From Chitinophaga sancti (GTDB taxonomy: Bacteria > Bacteroidota > Bacteroidia > Chitinophagales > Chitinophagaceae), in assembly GCF_034424315.1 (NCBI RefSeq), contig NZ_CP139972.1, positions 7,634,501 through 7,698,500 on the forward strand: a stretch of DNA of 64,000 nt, given 5' to 3'. The position numbers and the translations under genes are program-made. The notes under the pieces were generated by a model that did no database searches, had not been told where the DNA came from, and worked only from the letters and a program-made list of their open reading frames with translations. Below, piece after piece: positions 53,864 through 63,072 of the stretch. Within the stretch, counting starts at the first letter, position 1, and the number at the start of each line of letters is the position of its first letter.

Positions 53864-55495
53864 TTATTGAATCACTATTTTCTTCATCACTGCTGCATCT
53901 TTGGTACTGATCTGTATAAAATACAAACCAGCAGGCAGGCCCTGCGCGGCATTTATTTTTGACTGGTGAATAAATTGCTGATCACTGATCACAGTACCCG
54001 CTGCATTAATGATCCGTATTCTTGTAAGCTGCTCAGCAGGCAAACTGATAGTCACACCCTGCGCACCGGATGCCGGATTCGGAAAGATCTGCAAACCTGC
54101 AATTGTATCTGTAACCGTCTTTGCTAATTTTGCCGAAGAAATCAAGGATACGTTCCATCGCTGGCAGGTACAGCCATTATAATCATACAGGGCAAGCTGC
54201 TGTCCGGCAGTAGTAGAAGCATTCGGTACTTCCACAACGCGGTTCCCGTTCATAGAAGAAAACACCAATGAACCATCACCCGCCCGTTCCAGTTTGAATT
54301 GCTGACAACTGCCTCCCCAATAGGCATACAGATCAAGTGGTGTACTATTCGTAGCCGCGCAATTGTATACATCGGCAGCCAGGCCACCCAGTGCACAGGT
54401 GATTTTCCACACCCCATTTCCAAGTGCAGTAAAATCCCATTGCTGACAGGTCAGGCCTGCGGAGCTACCTTGTGCGATCGCTTGCAGAGAAGCGCCTGTA
54501 CAACCCCAGGCATCCCATACAAGACCGCTGTTCTTGTTGGTAATTGTATACCTGCCTGCAGCAATCCAGTCACGGGTAAAGAATGGCCAGCTGGAAGAAT
54601 CCCAGCCTACATTTGCCACACCAAGGGTTGGCGTGCCACTATTATTGCCATCATAATAATGGTAGCTCAGGAAGTTAAACCCATTCTCCTGGTAATAACC
54701 AATCTGACCAGGGCCGATATAATTACCGGATGTGTTCAGTACGGTAGTGCCGCCACCACTGAGGAGACTGGTACCGTTTTTATCTACATATGGCCCTGTC
54801 GGACTTGTAGACCTGCCCATCTGCACATAGTAAGTGCTGCTGGTGCCATTGCAGCATACGCCCCTGTTGTAAAACAGGTAGTAATAACTGCCATTTCTGA
54901 TCACGTAAGAAGCTTCCATATCTGTGCTGCTGCTGCCCGCAATATTGTACAGGGTTGAGTTCAGACGTTTGCCTGTTGAAGTGTTGAGCTGTGCCAGCCA
55001 GATGCCCGTAAGATGTGAGCCAAATGTAAGCCAGTAATTTCCGCTGGCATCCGCAAAAACCGCCGGATCAATAGAACCATAAGTACTGGAAGTAGTGGAA
55101 TATACCACCACACCCTGGTCCGTCCAGGTACTCAGATCTGTACTGGTCGCTACTCCTATGGCACAGGGCCTGCCGCCGGTAGAACAGGCATAATATAAAT
55201 AGTACCTGCCATTCATATACACACATTCCGGAGCCCAGAAGGTGCCGGCAAAGCCAGAAACATAGGTGTTGATCCAGCTGGGCCAGGTGCCACTCGCAAA
55301 AACCGTAGAAGCAGTGGTCCAGTTAATGAGGTCTGTAGAGGTGAGGTGGTAGATCTGCGCTCCGGTGCCAAATACATGGTATACACCGTTTCGCTTGATA
55401 ATAGTAGAAGGGTCGTGAATGCCTGTGAGGCCCTGCAGGGCGTAGGAGGAGAGGCATACAAACAGGGAAATGATGAAAAGTGTAAACGTTTTCAT
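53864..55495 (-). CDS. Secreted GH43 arabinan endo-1,5-alpha-L-arabinanase-like enzyme with ricin-B domain and T9SS type A sorting domain
   Basis: A 543-residue protein with signal peptide (KTFTLFIISLFVCLSSYAL). The five-bladed GH43 propeller spans about residues 22-310: base Asp in IHDPSTIIKRNGVYHVFGTG, pKa-tuning Asp in GSIDPAVFADASGNYWLTFG, acid Glu in DMEASYVIRNGSYYYLFYNRG. Residues about 315-445 are a ricin-type beta-trefoil (CBM13; QGSSAGLTCQQWDF, YDYNGCTCQRWNV). The last 75 residues are a T9SS type A sorting domain (GLQIFPNPASGAQGVTISLP, final KKIVIQ). It probably degrades arabinan in pectin. Confidence 0.92.
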   Translation of the reverse strand: MKTFTLFIISLFVCLSSYALQGLTGIHDPSTIIKRNGVYHVFGTGAQIYHLTSTDLINWTTASTVFASGTWPSWINTYVSGFAGTFWAPECVYMNGRYYLYYACSTGGRPCAIGVATSTDLSTWTDQGVVVYSTTSSTYGSIDPAVFADASGNYWLTFGSHLTGIWLAQLNTSTGKRLNSTLYNIAGSSSTDMEASYVIRNGSYYYLFYNRGVCCNGTSSTYYVQMGRSTSPTGPYVDKNGTSLLSGGGTTVLNTSGNYIGPGQIGYYQENGFNFLSYHYYDGNNSGTPTLGVANVGWDSSSWPFFTRDWIAAGRYTITNKNSGLVWDAWGCTGASLQAIAQGSSAGLTCQQWDFTALGNGVWKITCALGGLAADVYNCAATNSTPLDLYAYWGGSCQQFKLERAGDGSLVFSSMNGNRVVEVPNASTTAGQQLALYDYNGCTCQRWNVSLISSAKLAKTVTDTIAGLQIFPNPASGAQGVTISLPAEQLTRIRIINAAGTVISDQQFIHQSKINAAQGLPAGLYFIQISTKDAAVMKKIVIQ

Positions 55496-55714
55496 AACAG
55501 AGAAAGGGTTTTGAATATAGAAAATTGTGTTTTAGTGGAATAGGAGTTATTGTGCACTGGCCTTGCCGGTACTAATCAAAGAGCTTATTAAGTGTTAGGA
55601 TTACAATTAATTAAATGTACGTCAAATTTGCGAATATAGCATCAGAAAGGGAGAATTTAAATCTACCCATTTGTTAAAATGACATAAATCATGAATGTCG
55701 ATTGTTATTTGCAG

Positions 55715-55722
55715 TAGCTTTG
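55715..55722 (+). promoter_or_regulatory. TAGCTTTG promoter -7 element
   Basis: A full match to TAnnTTTG, 20 nt before the GTG start of the QueD-like gene. Confidence 0.45.
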
Positions 55723-55742
55723 CAAAAATTTGAGAACGATCA

Positions 55743-56168
55743 GTGTTGCAAATCACTAAAATATTCAACTTTGAAACGGCCCATGCACTGCATGGATATG
55801 CCGGCAAATGCAGGAATTTACACGGGCATTCCTATAAACTGCATGTTACTGTCAGCAGCAAAACCCCTGAAGAAGGATACCTGGGAGGCACAGGAATTTT
55901 GATGGACTTTAAAGACCTGAAAAAGCTGGTAAATGAGAAAGTGGTTGATAAATTTGATCACCGCCTTATCCTGTCCAAAGCTTACCTGGCTGCTAATCCG
56001 AATCTGGGAGAGCTGGAAAATCTCGAAATCTGGGATATGGAACCATCCGCAGAAAACATTATCCTCTATATTAAAGAGGAGCTGAAGGGTGGATTTCCGG
56101 AAGATGTAGAGTTAGTTAAACTGGTTTTGTATGAAACCAGTGATTCGTACGCCGAATGGATCAAGTAA
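55743..56168 (+). CDS. queD: 6-carboxytetrahydropterin synthase (QueD/PTPS family)
   Basis: A 141-residue protein. Start codon is GTG 55743 or TTG 55746 (LQITKIFNFETAHALHGYAGKCRNLHGHSYKLHVTV); no ATG is available upstream. Zinc-binding His residues lie in HALHGY and LHGHSY, the catalytic Cys in AGKCRNLHGH, and the acidic residue in VLYETSDSYAEW. It converts 7,8-dihydroneopterin triphosphate to 6-carboxytetrahydropterin in queuosine (preQ0) synthesis. No other queuosine gene is in the window. Confidence 0.92.
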   Translation: MLQITKIFNFETAHALHGYAGKCRNLHGHSYKLHVTVSSKTPEEGYLGGTGILMDFKDLKKLVNEKVVDKFDHRLILSKAYLAANPNLGELENLEIWDMEPSAENIILYIKEELKGGFPEDVELVKLVLYETSDSYAEWIK

Positions 56169-56291
56169 TATATTTGAATCTAAGCCGCAATAGAGTGGAT
56201 CAAGTCACAGACTGGAGGTTGTATCACGGGAATCATCGCATAGCTTTAAGGATCAACATTATGGTAAACTGATACATACCCTTTTTCCGAT

Positions 56292-56324
56292 AAAAGGCCT
56301 GAGCATTGCTCAGGCCTTTTTGTT
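56292..56324 (+). terminator. Bidirectional terminator between QueD and ribonucleotide reductase genes
   Basis: AAAAGGCCTGAGC pairs with GCTCAGGCCTTTT, followed by T; an A run lies on the other side, so it can serve the convergent reductase gene too. Confidence 0.85.
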
Positions 56325-56346
56325 GTAGCCTCATGCAGGCCTTGTT

Positions 56347-58578
56347 CTATACTGTCAATTGTGCCTGTGGCAACTCGCACGCACCGCCTGCACACGCGAT
56401 GGCGCCCAGGGTGTTCACATCCACAAAATCAGGTAATTCTTCTTTGTATTTGCTCCAGTCGATCATTTTCGCATTCTTCACGATCGTCATGTAGCGATAA
56501 TAACGGTGCACATCTTTCAGTGCATAAGTCATCTTCTTCTGATCTTTCTTAAAGTAGTTTTTCGCAAATTTCTTCGCTCGTCTGATCCAGTCTTTCTGGT
56601 AGAAGATCTTTTCACGGCTTCCTTCCAGTGGCAGGTTCCTGTCCAGCACATACATACATGCTTTCCATAAATCCTGGTCAAATGCATGCAGACCATCCAC
56701 GATCAGACCTGATGCCATGATCACGCCATCACCATACATCTTAATCAGTTCTGTAGGTGTGAATACTTCTGAATAAGGAGCCTGATTGTATTCCAGTGAA
56801 CCGGACATACCCAGCAGAGAAATACCTGCAAAGTATTTACGGTTAGCATAGATATAATCAGTCACATCTTCCCAATTATCAACTGAAATAGTATTTGATA
56901 CATTATGTCTCACAGAAGGAATCACACATCTTTCAATATTGGTACCAGGATACACCCAGTTTTCCATAATGAACTTCACGATCTCCAGGTGTTTTACACC
57001 ATACACATCATGCTTGCTCATTGCCTTCGGTTCTGCTTCCATCGCAAAACCAATCGCATAGTCACGACCATTGAAATCCCACACACTCTTCTCTACCAGT
57101 TCCGGATTCTGTGACTTGAAAAACTCCACCCCATATTCATCCGGATTCACCTGCACATAACGGATCCAGCGCTTACCTTCCACAGGTTTTACGCCGGAAG
57201 AAGAACCGAGAATAATAGCACCATTTCCATCAGGTTTACTGAGCGTAGTACGGGCTGCATAGTTGATCCCTAATACAGCTGCCAGTTCTTTGTTAATATC
57301 TTTGATGAGTTGTACACCTTCTGCCAAAGTTTCTTTGTTCAGCAGCACATCAGGATTATCTAACCAACCTGAAATAGCACAACCTAATAATGCTTCATTT
57401 TTAAAGATCTCTTCAGTAACACCACCTACGTAATCAAAAGTGGTATACCCCGCCTGCAGCGTACCTAATATAGCCAGGGCTTTACACATGCGCAGGAAAG
57501 ACTTTTTATCCCTGCACATGGCACCATTGCCAGTAGTCAGGTTACATCCCTGCCAGCCGGATACCCATCCGTTTTCTGTTTTGAGCTTAGGTACCATTCC
57601 GACTTCCACACATGGATTGTAAAGAATTTCAAGATCATCCAGCCACACAAAACCTGGTTCACCAAATTCTTTTACAGATTCCATAATCGCCTGAAACTCT
57701 TCGTAGGTAGTTTCTGATTTCAGCAGGGCAACAGAATTATTAGAGCGTGCACGTTGGGGTTGAGTAATATACCAGTTACCAGTCTTGGCATTCAGCATCT
57801 CTTCATCATCTTTGCTGAAAATACAGATGGTCGCACTCCTTCTTACACCACCGGCCAATACTGCATTGGAAGCATGCATCACAATGTCATATGCCAGGAT
57901 ACTTCTCATTGTACCACCCTGTGATTTCAGCCATTGTTCAATGATCTCTTCGATCTTCTGAATCGCTATCTTCAGCGGATCGGAGCCCGGTGCCTTAAAC
58001 CCTGAGGAGATATAAGCACCTTTCGGTCTGATCAGGGAATAATCGAGTCTTACTTCATAGCCCCAATAAGTCTGGAATTTATTATCTGCCCTGAAATAGG
58101 AAGCTAGCAATACACCAATTGCATCTGCCCATCCTTCAATGCTATCTTCAATGATAAAAGTCCTGGTGCCTTTATCACGTACCTGTAAATCAGGGAGTTT
58201 CGCAATATGATGATGTTGTACAGAAAAGCCAACTCCGCAACCGCTTAGGAGCCACCACATAGACTCTCTGAAGAATTCTGGCCTATCGCAATAAGAGGTG
58301 AGACAGTTGTACATCTTGGAGTTATGACGCAAAATAGGCTGGCCTCCAAACTGAAGCGCCCGCTGTGAACCTAATACCAGTTTATCAACATAAGCATCTT
58401 CTGCAAAAGCCATGTATTCCGATAACACCTTGTTATCAAGCAGGTGCGCGTATTTGTCACGGTGCATTTTCATGACCCGCTCCCGGATGGCTTCTTCCCA
58501 GGTTTCCTTCCTGCTTAGTTCAGGACGGTACTTTAAATAGCCAGTCTGTAGCTTAAATTCTGATAAAAAGTTCTGCAT
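56347..58578 (-). CDS. nrdJ: Adenosylcobalamin-dependent (class II) ribonucleoside-triphosphate reductase
   Basis: A 743-residue monomeric-type class II reductase, close in length to the Lactobacillus leichmannii enzyme. It has YNCLTSYCDRPEFFRESMWWLLSGCGVGFSV near residue 90-120, the active-site triad Asn-Cys-Glu in YNPCVEVGM, and the shuttle cysteines CAGGAC near the C-terminus (C-x4-C). It makes dNTPs from NTPs with B12 and thioredoxin, independent of oxygen. No cobalamin riboswitch could be recognised upstream. It is a single-gene unit. Confidence 0.9.
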   Translation of the reverse strand: MQNFLSEFKLQTGYLKYRPELSRKETWEEAIRERVMKMHRDKYAHLLDNKVLSEYMAFAEDAYVDKLVLGSQRALQFGGQPILRHNSKMYNCLTSYCDRPEFFRESMWWLLSGCGVGFSVQHHHIAKLPDLQVRDKGTRTFIIEDSIEGWADAIGVLLASYFRADNKFQTYWGYEVRLDYSLIRPKGAYISSGFKAPGSDPLKIAIQKIEEIIEQWLKSQGGTMRSILAYDIVMHASNAVLAGGVRRSATICIFSKDDEEMLNAKTGNWYITQPQRARSNNSVALLKSETTYEEFQAIMESVKEFGEPGFVWLDDLEILYNPCVEVGMVPKLKTENGWVSGWQGCNLTTGNGAMCRDKKSFLRMCKALAILGTLQAGYTTFDYVGGVTEEIFKNEALLGCAISGWLDNPDVLLNKETLAEGVQLIKDINKELAAVLGINYAARTTLSKPDGNGAIILGSSSGVKPVEGKRWIRYVQVNPDEYGVEFFKSQNPELVEKSVWDFNGRDYAIGFAMEAEPKAMSKHDVYGVKHLEIVKFIMENWVYPGTNIERCVIPSVRHNVSNTISVDNWEDVTDYIYANRKYFAGISLLGMSGSLEYNQAPYSEVFTPTELIKMYGDGVIMASGLIVDGLHAFDQDLWKACMYVLDRNLPLEGSREKIFYQKDWIRRAKKFAKNYFKKDQKKMTYALKDVHRYYRYMTIVKNAKMIDWSKYKEELPDFVDVNTLGAIACAGGACELPQAQLTV

Positions 58579-58844
58579 GCTCTAAAAGTCTTGATTTTAA
58601 ATGCCTAACAAGGGTATGTGGCAAGGAATAAATAGCGAAGTTGGCGGTGTGATAATGTTGCAAAAGTATCAGATTGCGGAGGATGAAGGGAAGAAAGTTA
58701 AACACATGTGTGAATAAATAGTTTGGTTTATTTGAAAGGTCAACGGCAGCAAGGAAATGCCTTTAATTTCATTTTTTATTCACTTAATAGGAAAAAAATA
58801 CCCATTCTGAAATTTCCTATATCTTCACATCTAAAATCCAGACT
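58579..58844. other. Divergent intergenic region between reductase and LytS-type kinase
   Basis: About 265 nt with no gene seen. A TATATCTTC string near 58818 could be a weak promoter element for the kinase gene. No cobalamin riboswitch is apparent. Confidence 0.4.
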
Positions 58845-58919
58845 ATTAGCACAAAACTCACCAAAGAAGAACGTTGGGTCTTATTCCGTGCGGCTCTCAC
58901 CACATCACCGCTCATAGCG

Positions 58920-59843
58920 ATGCTGCTGGTCACCCCGGTATTCCTGGTCCGGAATGTATATCCTTCTCATATATGGATCGGGTTTCCTTTTGCTACCATC
59001 GGGATATTTATTACATGGATGCTGCATATCTTCCTCATTGGTAGAGTCACATTTCACAAGAACCGCTTTTTTATCTCTACATTTTTCATGATCGCCCTGA
59101 CTACCATTACTTATGGTGTAGGCAGGATGAATCATTTAATAATACCTGGTACTGCTTTCTACCTATTCAGAATAGTGAATATCGTCGCTGTCAATTCTAT
59201 GATATTTATCATATCCGTGGTGATCTTATTAAACAGAACGAAAAAGAAATTGGATATAGAAAATGAACAACTGAAATTCGCTAACCTGCAATCCAGATAC
59301 GAAGTGTTGCATAACCAGCTGAATCCCCATTTTCTTTTCAATGCGATTGGTACAGCAAAAGCACTCATCCGCAAAGATCCCGCCATCGCAGATGAATACC
59401 TGGTGAAATTATCCAGCTTCCTGCGCCTGGGGTTGGAGAATAAAAAGTTCGATACCATCCCGGTAAAAGAAGAACTGGCGCTCTGTGAAGATTATATCGC
59501 CCTGCAGCAAATGCGCTTTGATACCGCTCTCCAGTTTGCATCAGCGATCGAAGAAAAATACCTTTCCTATGTCGTTCCCTATTTCGCTATCCTGATCTTA
59601 GTGGAGAATGCGGTGAAACATAATAACATGACAGAAGAAGAACCCCTGAAAATTACAGTGACAAATAATGAAACCAGTTTGCTGGTAAGTAATAATATAC
59701 GGCCACGCTTTCTGCTGGAAGAATCTTCCAAAATGGGCCTGCAAAACCTGAAAGAAAGATATCGCCTGCTGTATGGTGAAACAGTTACTGTCAATAATGA
59801 TGGAGAAATCTTTTGTGTAAGTATAAAAATGATACGCAAATGA
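58920..59843 (+). CDS. LytS/YehU-type sensor histidine kinase, N-terminus uncertain
   Basis: At least 307 residues from ATG 58920, with four TM segments (starting LLVTPVFLVRN) and a kinase domain of His_kinase type: HNQLNPHFLFNAIGTAKALIRKDP (phospho-acceptor His) and an HATPase part (LVENAVKHNNM, SKMGLQNLKERYRLLYG). The frame is open back to 58791, and translating from ATT 58845 gives STKLTKEERWVLFRAALTTSPLIA, which completes the first TM segment. So the true start is probably upstream of 58920 at a rare codon. It pairs with the LytTR regulator next, overlapping it by 4 nt, and heads an export operon. Confidence 0.87.
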   Translation: MLLVTPVFLVRNVYPSHIWIGFPFATIGIFITWMLHIFLIGRVTFHKNRFFISTFFMIALTTITYGVGRMNHLIIPGTAFYLFRIVNIVAVNSMIFIISVVILLNRTKKKLDIENEQLKFANLQSRYEVLHNQLNPHFLFNAIGTAKALIRKDPAIADEYLVKLSSFLRLGLENKKFDTIPVKEELALCEDYIALQQMRFDTALQFASAIEEKYLSYVVPYFAILILVENAVKHNNMTEEEPLKITVTNNETSLLVSNNIRPRFLLEESSKMGLQNLKERYRLLYGETVTVNNDGEIFCVSIKMIRK

Positions 59844-60583
59844 ATGTAGTGATCATTGAAGATGAAAAGAATCTCGCCGAAGAGTTACAGCATTATATTC
59901 TCTCCGCTCGCAAAGAATGGACAATCGTAAAAATCCTACCTTCTGTAAAACAAGCACTGGCCTGGTTCGAAACGAATACCTGCCAGCTGGTATTCAGTGA
60001 TATACAGTTGGGAGATGGTCTGAGCTTCGAGATCTTTAATCAGTTAAAACTCAATGTCCCCGTCATCTTTTGCACCGCCTTTAATGAATATGCCATCCAG
60101 GCATTTAAAAATAACGGTATTGATTATATCCTGAAACCCTATGGGCAGTCGACTATCAGCGATGCTATCACACATTATGAATCACTGCGCCAGAGTATTT
60201 CACCGGATTATCATACCATCATCCGGCTATTACAGAAGCCTGCCACTACTTCCAGGCTGCTTGTAAGCCTGCGGGATAAGATCATTCCTGTAAAGACTGA
60301 AGATATCGCCCTGTTCTATATCCAGCATGGACAGGTATCCCTCATCGATTTCGAACAACATAAATATATTATCAGCCAGCCACTTGATGAACTGGAAGCG
60401 GTCGTTGGCCCCGGCTTTTACCGGGCTGACAGACAGCACCTGGTGAACAGGAAGGCGATTCGTGATGTTTCCCAATACCTGGGAAGAAAACTATTACTCA
60501 ACCTCCTGGTGGAATACAATGAGGCCATTACCATCAGGAAAGAAAAGGCCTCTGAATTTCTTGAATGGCTGACAAAAGACTAA
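59840..60583 (+). CDS. LytTR family response regulator
   Basis: A 247-residue regulator. Start ATG 59840 overlaps the kinase stop (ATGA). Receiver domain: IIEDEKNLAEEL, phospho-Asp in LVFSDIQLGDGLSFEIF, Lys in YILKPYG. The C-terminal LytTR DNA-binding domain runs from LVSLRDKIIPVKTEDIALFYIQHGQVSLI to FYRADRQHLVNRKAIRDVSQYL. It probably controls the TolC-adaptor-permease genes downstream. Confidence 0.93.
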   Translation: MNVVIIEDEKNLAEELQHYILSARKEWTIVKILPSVKQALAWFETNTCQLVFSDIQLGDGLSFEIFNQLKLNVPVIFCTAFNEYAIQAFKNNGIDYILKPYGQSTISDAITHYESLRQSISPDYHTIIRLLQKPATTSRLLVSLRDKIIPVKTEDIALFYIQHGQVSLIDFEQHKYIISQPLDELEAVVGPGFYRADRQHLVNRKAIRDVSQYLGRKLLLNLLVEYNEAITIRKEKASEFLEWLTKD

Positions 60584-60670
60584 TCCACTTCTCATTTTGT
60601 CTAACTCAGCCACACTGATTTTTACAGTTGCTGATTGTTTTGAATATTTGCCTCCGTAAACAAATTCCTG

Positions 60671-61978
60671 ATGCGCCAGTTTTTAATCATTTTTCTCATC
60701 AGCAGTAGTCTGACAGCAGGAGCCCAGGGTACCTTATCCTTTCGCTCGCTCAATGAAGTCTTTGCCTACGCTGATGCGCATAGTGTCACATTCAAAAACG
60801 CCACCCAGCAGGTGCTGATGAATAAGTATCAAACCCTTGCTGCGAAACTGGATAAGTGGAAGATCAAGGGCGATGCAAATCTGACAAGCACCGACAATAC
60901 CAAGCTGGGTGTCACCTTTATACCTGCAGAGATCTTTGGTGGTCCGACCGGCACTTACAGGCAGGTTACCTTTGGCCAGCAATATGTGACTGCGGCTAAC
61001 TTCGCTCCGCAAATCGACATTCTCAATCCCTTTGCCATGGCGCAGGTAAGAACGGCCCGTGCCAGTGAACAGGTCACCAATGCCACTAACCTGCTCAACA
61101 AGAAAAGCCTCTACGAAAGTGTAGCAGGTGCTTATTACAATATCCTCTCTTATCAATGGCAGATCAAAGTGACAAAGAATAGCCTGGATAATGCGGATAC
61201 ACTCACCACTATCATGGTGAACAAACAACAGGAAGGCATTGCCCGCCAGCAGGACGTCAACAATGCGAAAGCAAACCAGTTGTCCATCCAGGATAAACTG
61301 CAACAGCTGGAAGTAAACCTCGAAGAGCAATACAGCAGCCTGAAATTACTCTGTGATATGGATCCTGATACCCCCGTCAGTATTGAAGAAACAGCCGCCC
61401 CGGGTAATTTCGATGCCAGTCTGGCCGCTACCGGCTACCTGACACAATTACAAACAGAATGGCAACTCAAATACCAGGAAGCTGATCTGCGTGCCAATAA
61501 ACGCTGGTTCATGCCTACCATTACCCTCTTTAGCAGCCTGGGATGGCAGCAGAATACCAACAACCATCCTTTCGATGGCAGCAGGTGGATCAATAGCAAT
61601 TATGTCGGCGTGAAAATGATCATCCCTATCTTCCCGGATGTAGGTAAGGTGGCTGCCGTACGCTACGACCGGATCAATGTTGCCGTGGCTAAAAACAATT
61701 TTGAACACGCAGCCCGGCAGGATAGTGTGAATAACCGGCAATTGCAACTGGAATACCAGAAGGCTTTTAAAAGCGCACGCCTGGCAGGTGAAATAGCTGC
61801 GCTGAAAGAAGATTCCTACTACAAGAACCTGAATATCTATAAAGAAGGAATCCTCTCCGCTACCGACCTGTTTACCGCATTTAACGACTGGCTGAATAAC
61901 AGTCTGAATGCCGTATCCCAACAGGCAAACAGCGACTATGCAAAATCCAAGATCATGATTAATAATATTGTCAAATGA
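60671..61978 (+). CDS. TolC family outer-membrane efflux protein (ABC export system)
   Basis: A 435-residue protein with signal peptide RQFLIIFLISSSLTAGAQG, two OEP repeats with long helices (LVAGAYYNILSYQWQIKV-like and the C-terminal FEHAARQDSVNNRQLQLEYQKAFKSARLAGEIAALKEDSYYKNLN segment, described here in part). It does not closely resemble the TolC at 9.9 kb in reading, so the two systems are separate. It overlaps the adaptor gene by 4 nt. Confidence 0.88.
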   Translation: MRQFLIIFLISSSLTAGAQGTLSFRSLNEVFAYADAHSVTFKNATQQVLMNKYQTLAAKLDKWKIKGDANLTSTDNTKLGVTFIPAEIFGGPTGTYRQVTFGQQYVTAANFAPQIDILNPFAMAQVRTARASEQVTNATNLLNKKSLYESVAGAYYNILSYQWQIKVTKNSLDNADTLTTIMVNKQQEGIARQQDVNNAKANQLSIQDKLQQLEVNLEEQYSSLKLLCDMDPDTPVSIEETAAPGNFDASLAATGYLTQLQTEWQLKYQEADLRANKRWFMPTITLFSSLGWQQNTNNHPFDGSRWINSNYVGVKMIIPIFPDVGKVAAVRYDRINVAVAKNNFEHAARQDSVNNRQLQLEYQKAFKSARLAGEIAALKEDSYYKNLNIYKEGILSATDLFTAFNDWLNNSLNAVSQQANSDYAKSKIMINNIVK

Positions 61979-63069
61979 ACATACCGCAAACTATTGGGAT
62001 CCTTTCTGCATGCCTGATCTTTTCTGCCTGTGGTCAGAAAACGACCCCTGTCAAACCAGTACATAAGGACCTGACCGAAATGGTTTTTGCCTCCGGTGTG
62101 CTGGAAGCCGATGATCAGAATAACCTTACTGCACAAACAGATGGTTATCTCATCAAACTGGATTTTAAGGAAGGCGACATGGTAAATGCAGGTCAGCTCC
62201 TGGCTGTCATTGACAATAGCCAGAATATTATCAATGCACAAAGTGCAGGCGCCCTTCATAATATTGCGAGGGAAAATACCCTGCCATCAGCGCCGGCTTT
62301 ACAACAGATCAGTGCCAATATTTCGGCTGCCAAAGAAAAGCTGCGCCTCGATCAGTTGCAGGCAGACAGGTACAAACGCCTCATGGAAAGTAACAGTGTA
62401 TCAAAACTGGAATATGAAAATACCCAGCTCACACTGGCCACCTCACAGGCTAACCTGAAAGCCCTGGAAGACCAGTATAATTCACAATTGGTTACTGCCA
62501 GACAACAGGAAGTTTCACAACGCTCTATGAGTGAAGTGAACCGGGTGATCAAAGAACAAAACCAGATAAGGGCAGTCATCAGTGGCCAGATCTACGGGAA
62601 AAAGAAACAACTGGGAGATTATGTACGTAAAGGCGATGTGATCGCCGTGATTGCCAACCCTCATCTCATCTATGCCCGCCTGAATGTAGACGAAACCAAT
62701 ATGGCGAAGGTGAAGGTCGGAGAGGAAGCCGCCATCCAGCTGAATACAAACAAAGGACATATTTACAAAGGTACCGTGCATGAAATCCTGCCCTCCTTTG
62801 AATCTACCAGCCAGTCTTTCATCGTTAAGGCATATTTCACAGACAGTCTCGATTTCAGGATCACAGGTACTCAACTCGAAGCCAACATCATCGTGGGCGA
62901 AAAGAAGAATGTACTGGTCATACCAAGAAACTATCTGACTTACGGCAATAAGGTGGCCATCAAAGGTAAAGGACCTGTAGTCGTTCAAACCGGCATCATC
63001 TCCAACGACTGGGTAGAGGTGACTGCTGGCCTGACAGAAAATGATGAACTGGTACTTGAAAAAAAATAA
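61975..63069 (+). CDS. HlyD/MFP family efflux adaptor lipoprotein
   Basis: A 364-residue protein from ATG 61975 (ATGA overlap with TolC). Lipobox ACLIFSACGQK. Lipoyl halves TDGYLIKLDFKEGDMVNAGQLLAVID and IRAVISGQIYGKKKQLGDYVRKGDVIAVI are separated by a coiled-coil hairpin of about 100 residues. The beta-barrel and terminal domains follow. It connects the TolC protein to the ABC permease encoded next. Confidence 0.92.
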   Translation: MNIPQTIGILSACLIFSACGQKTTPVKPVHKDLTEMVFASGVLEADDQNNLTAQTDGYLIKLDFKEGDMVNAGQLLAVIDNSQNIINAQSAGALHNIARENTLPSAPALQQISANISAAKEKLRLDQLQADRYKRLMESNSVSKLEYENTQLTLATSQANLKALEDQYNSQLVTARQQEVSQRSMSEVNRVIKEQNQIRAVISGQIYGKKKQLGDYVRKGDVIAVIANPHLIYARLNVDETNMAKVKVGEEAAIQLNTNKGHIYKGTVHEILPSFESTSQSFIVKAYFTDSLDFRITGTQLEANIIVGEKKNVLVIPRNYLTYGNKVAIKGKGPVVVQTGIISNDWVEVTAGLTENDELVLEKK

Positions 63070-63072
63070 GTG

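Noticed and set aside
58579..58844. Cobalamin riboswitch upstream of the B12-dependent reductase
   Set aside because: No B12-box-like sequence or matching stem arrangement could be found.
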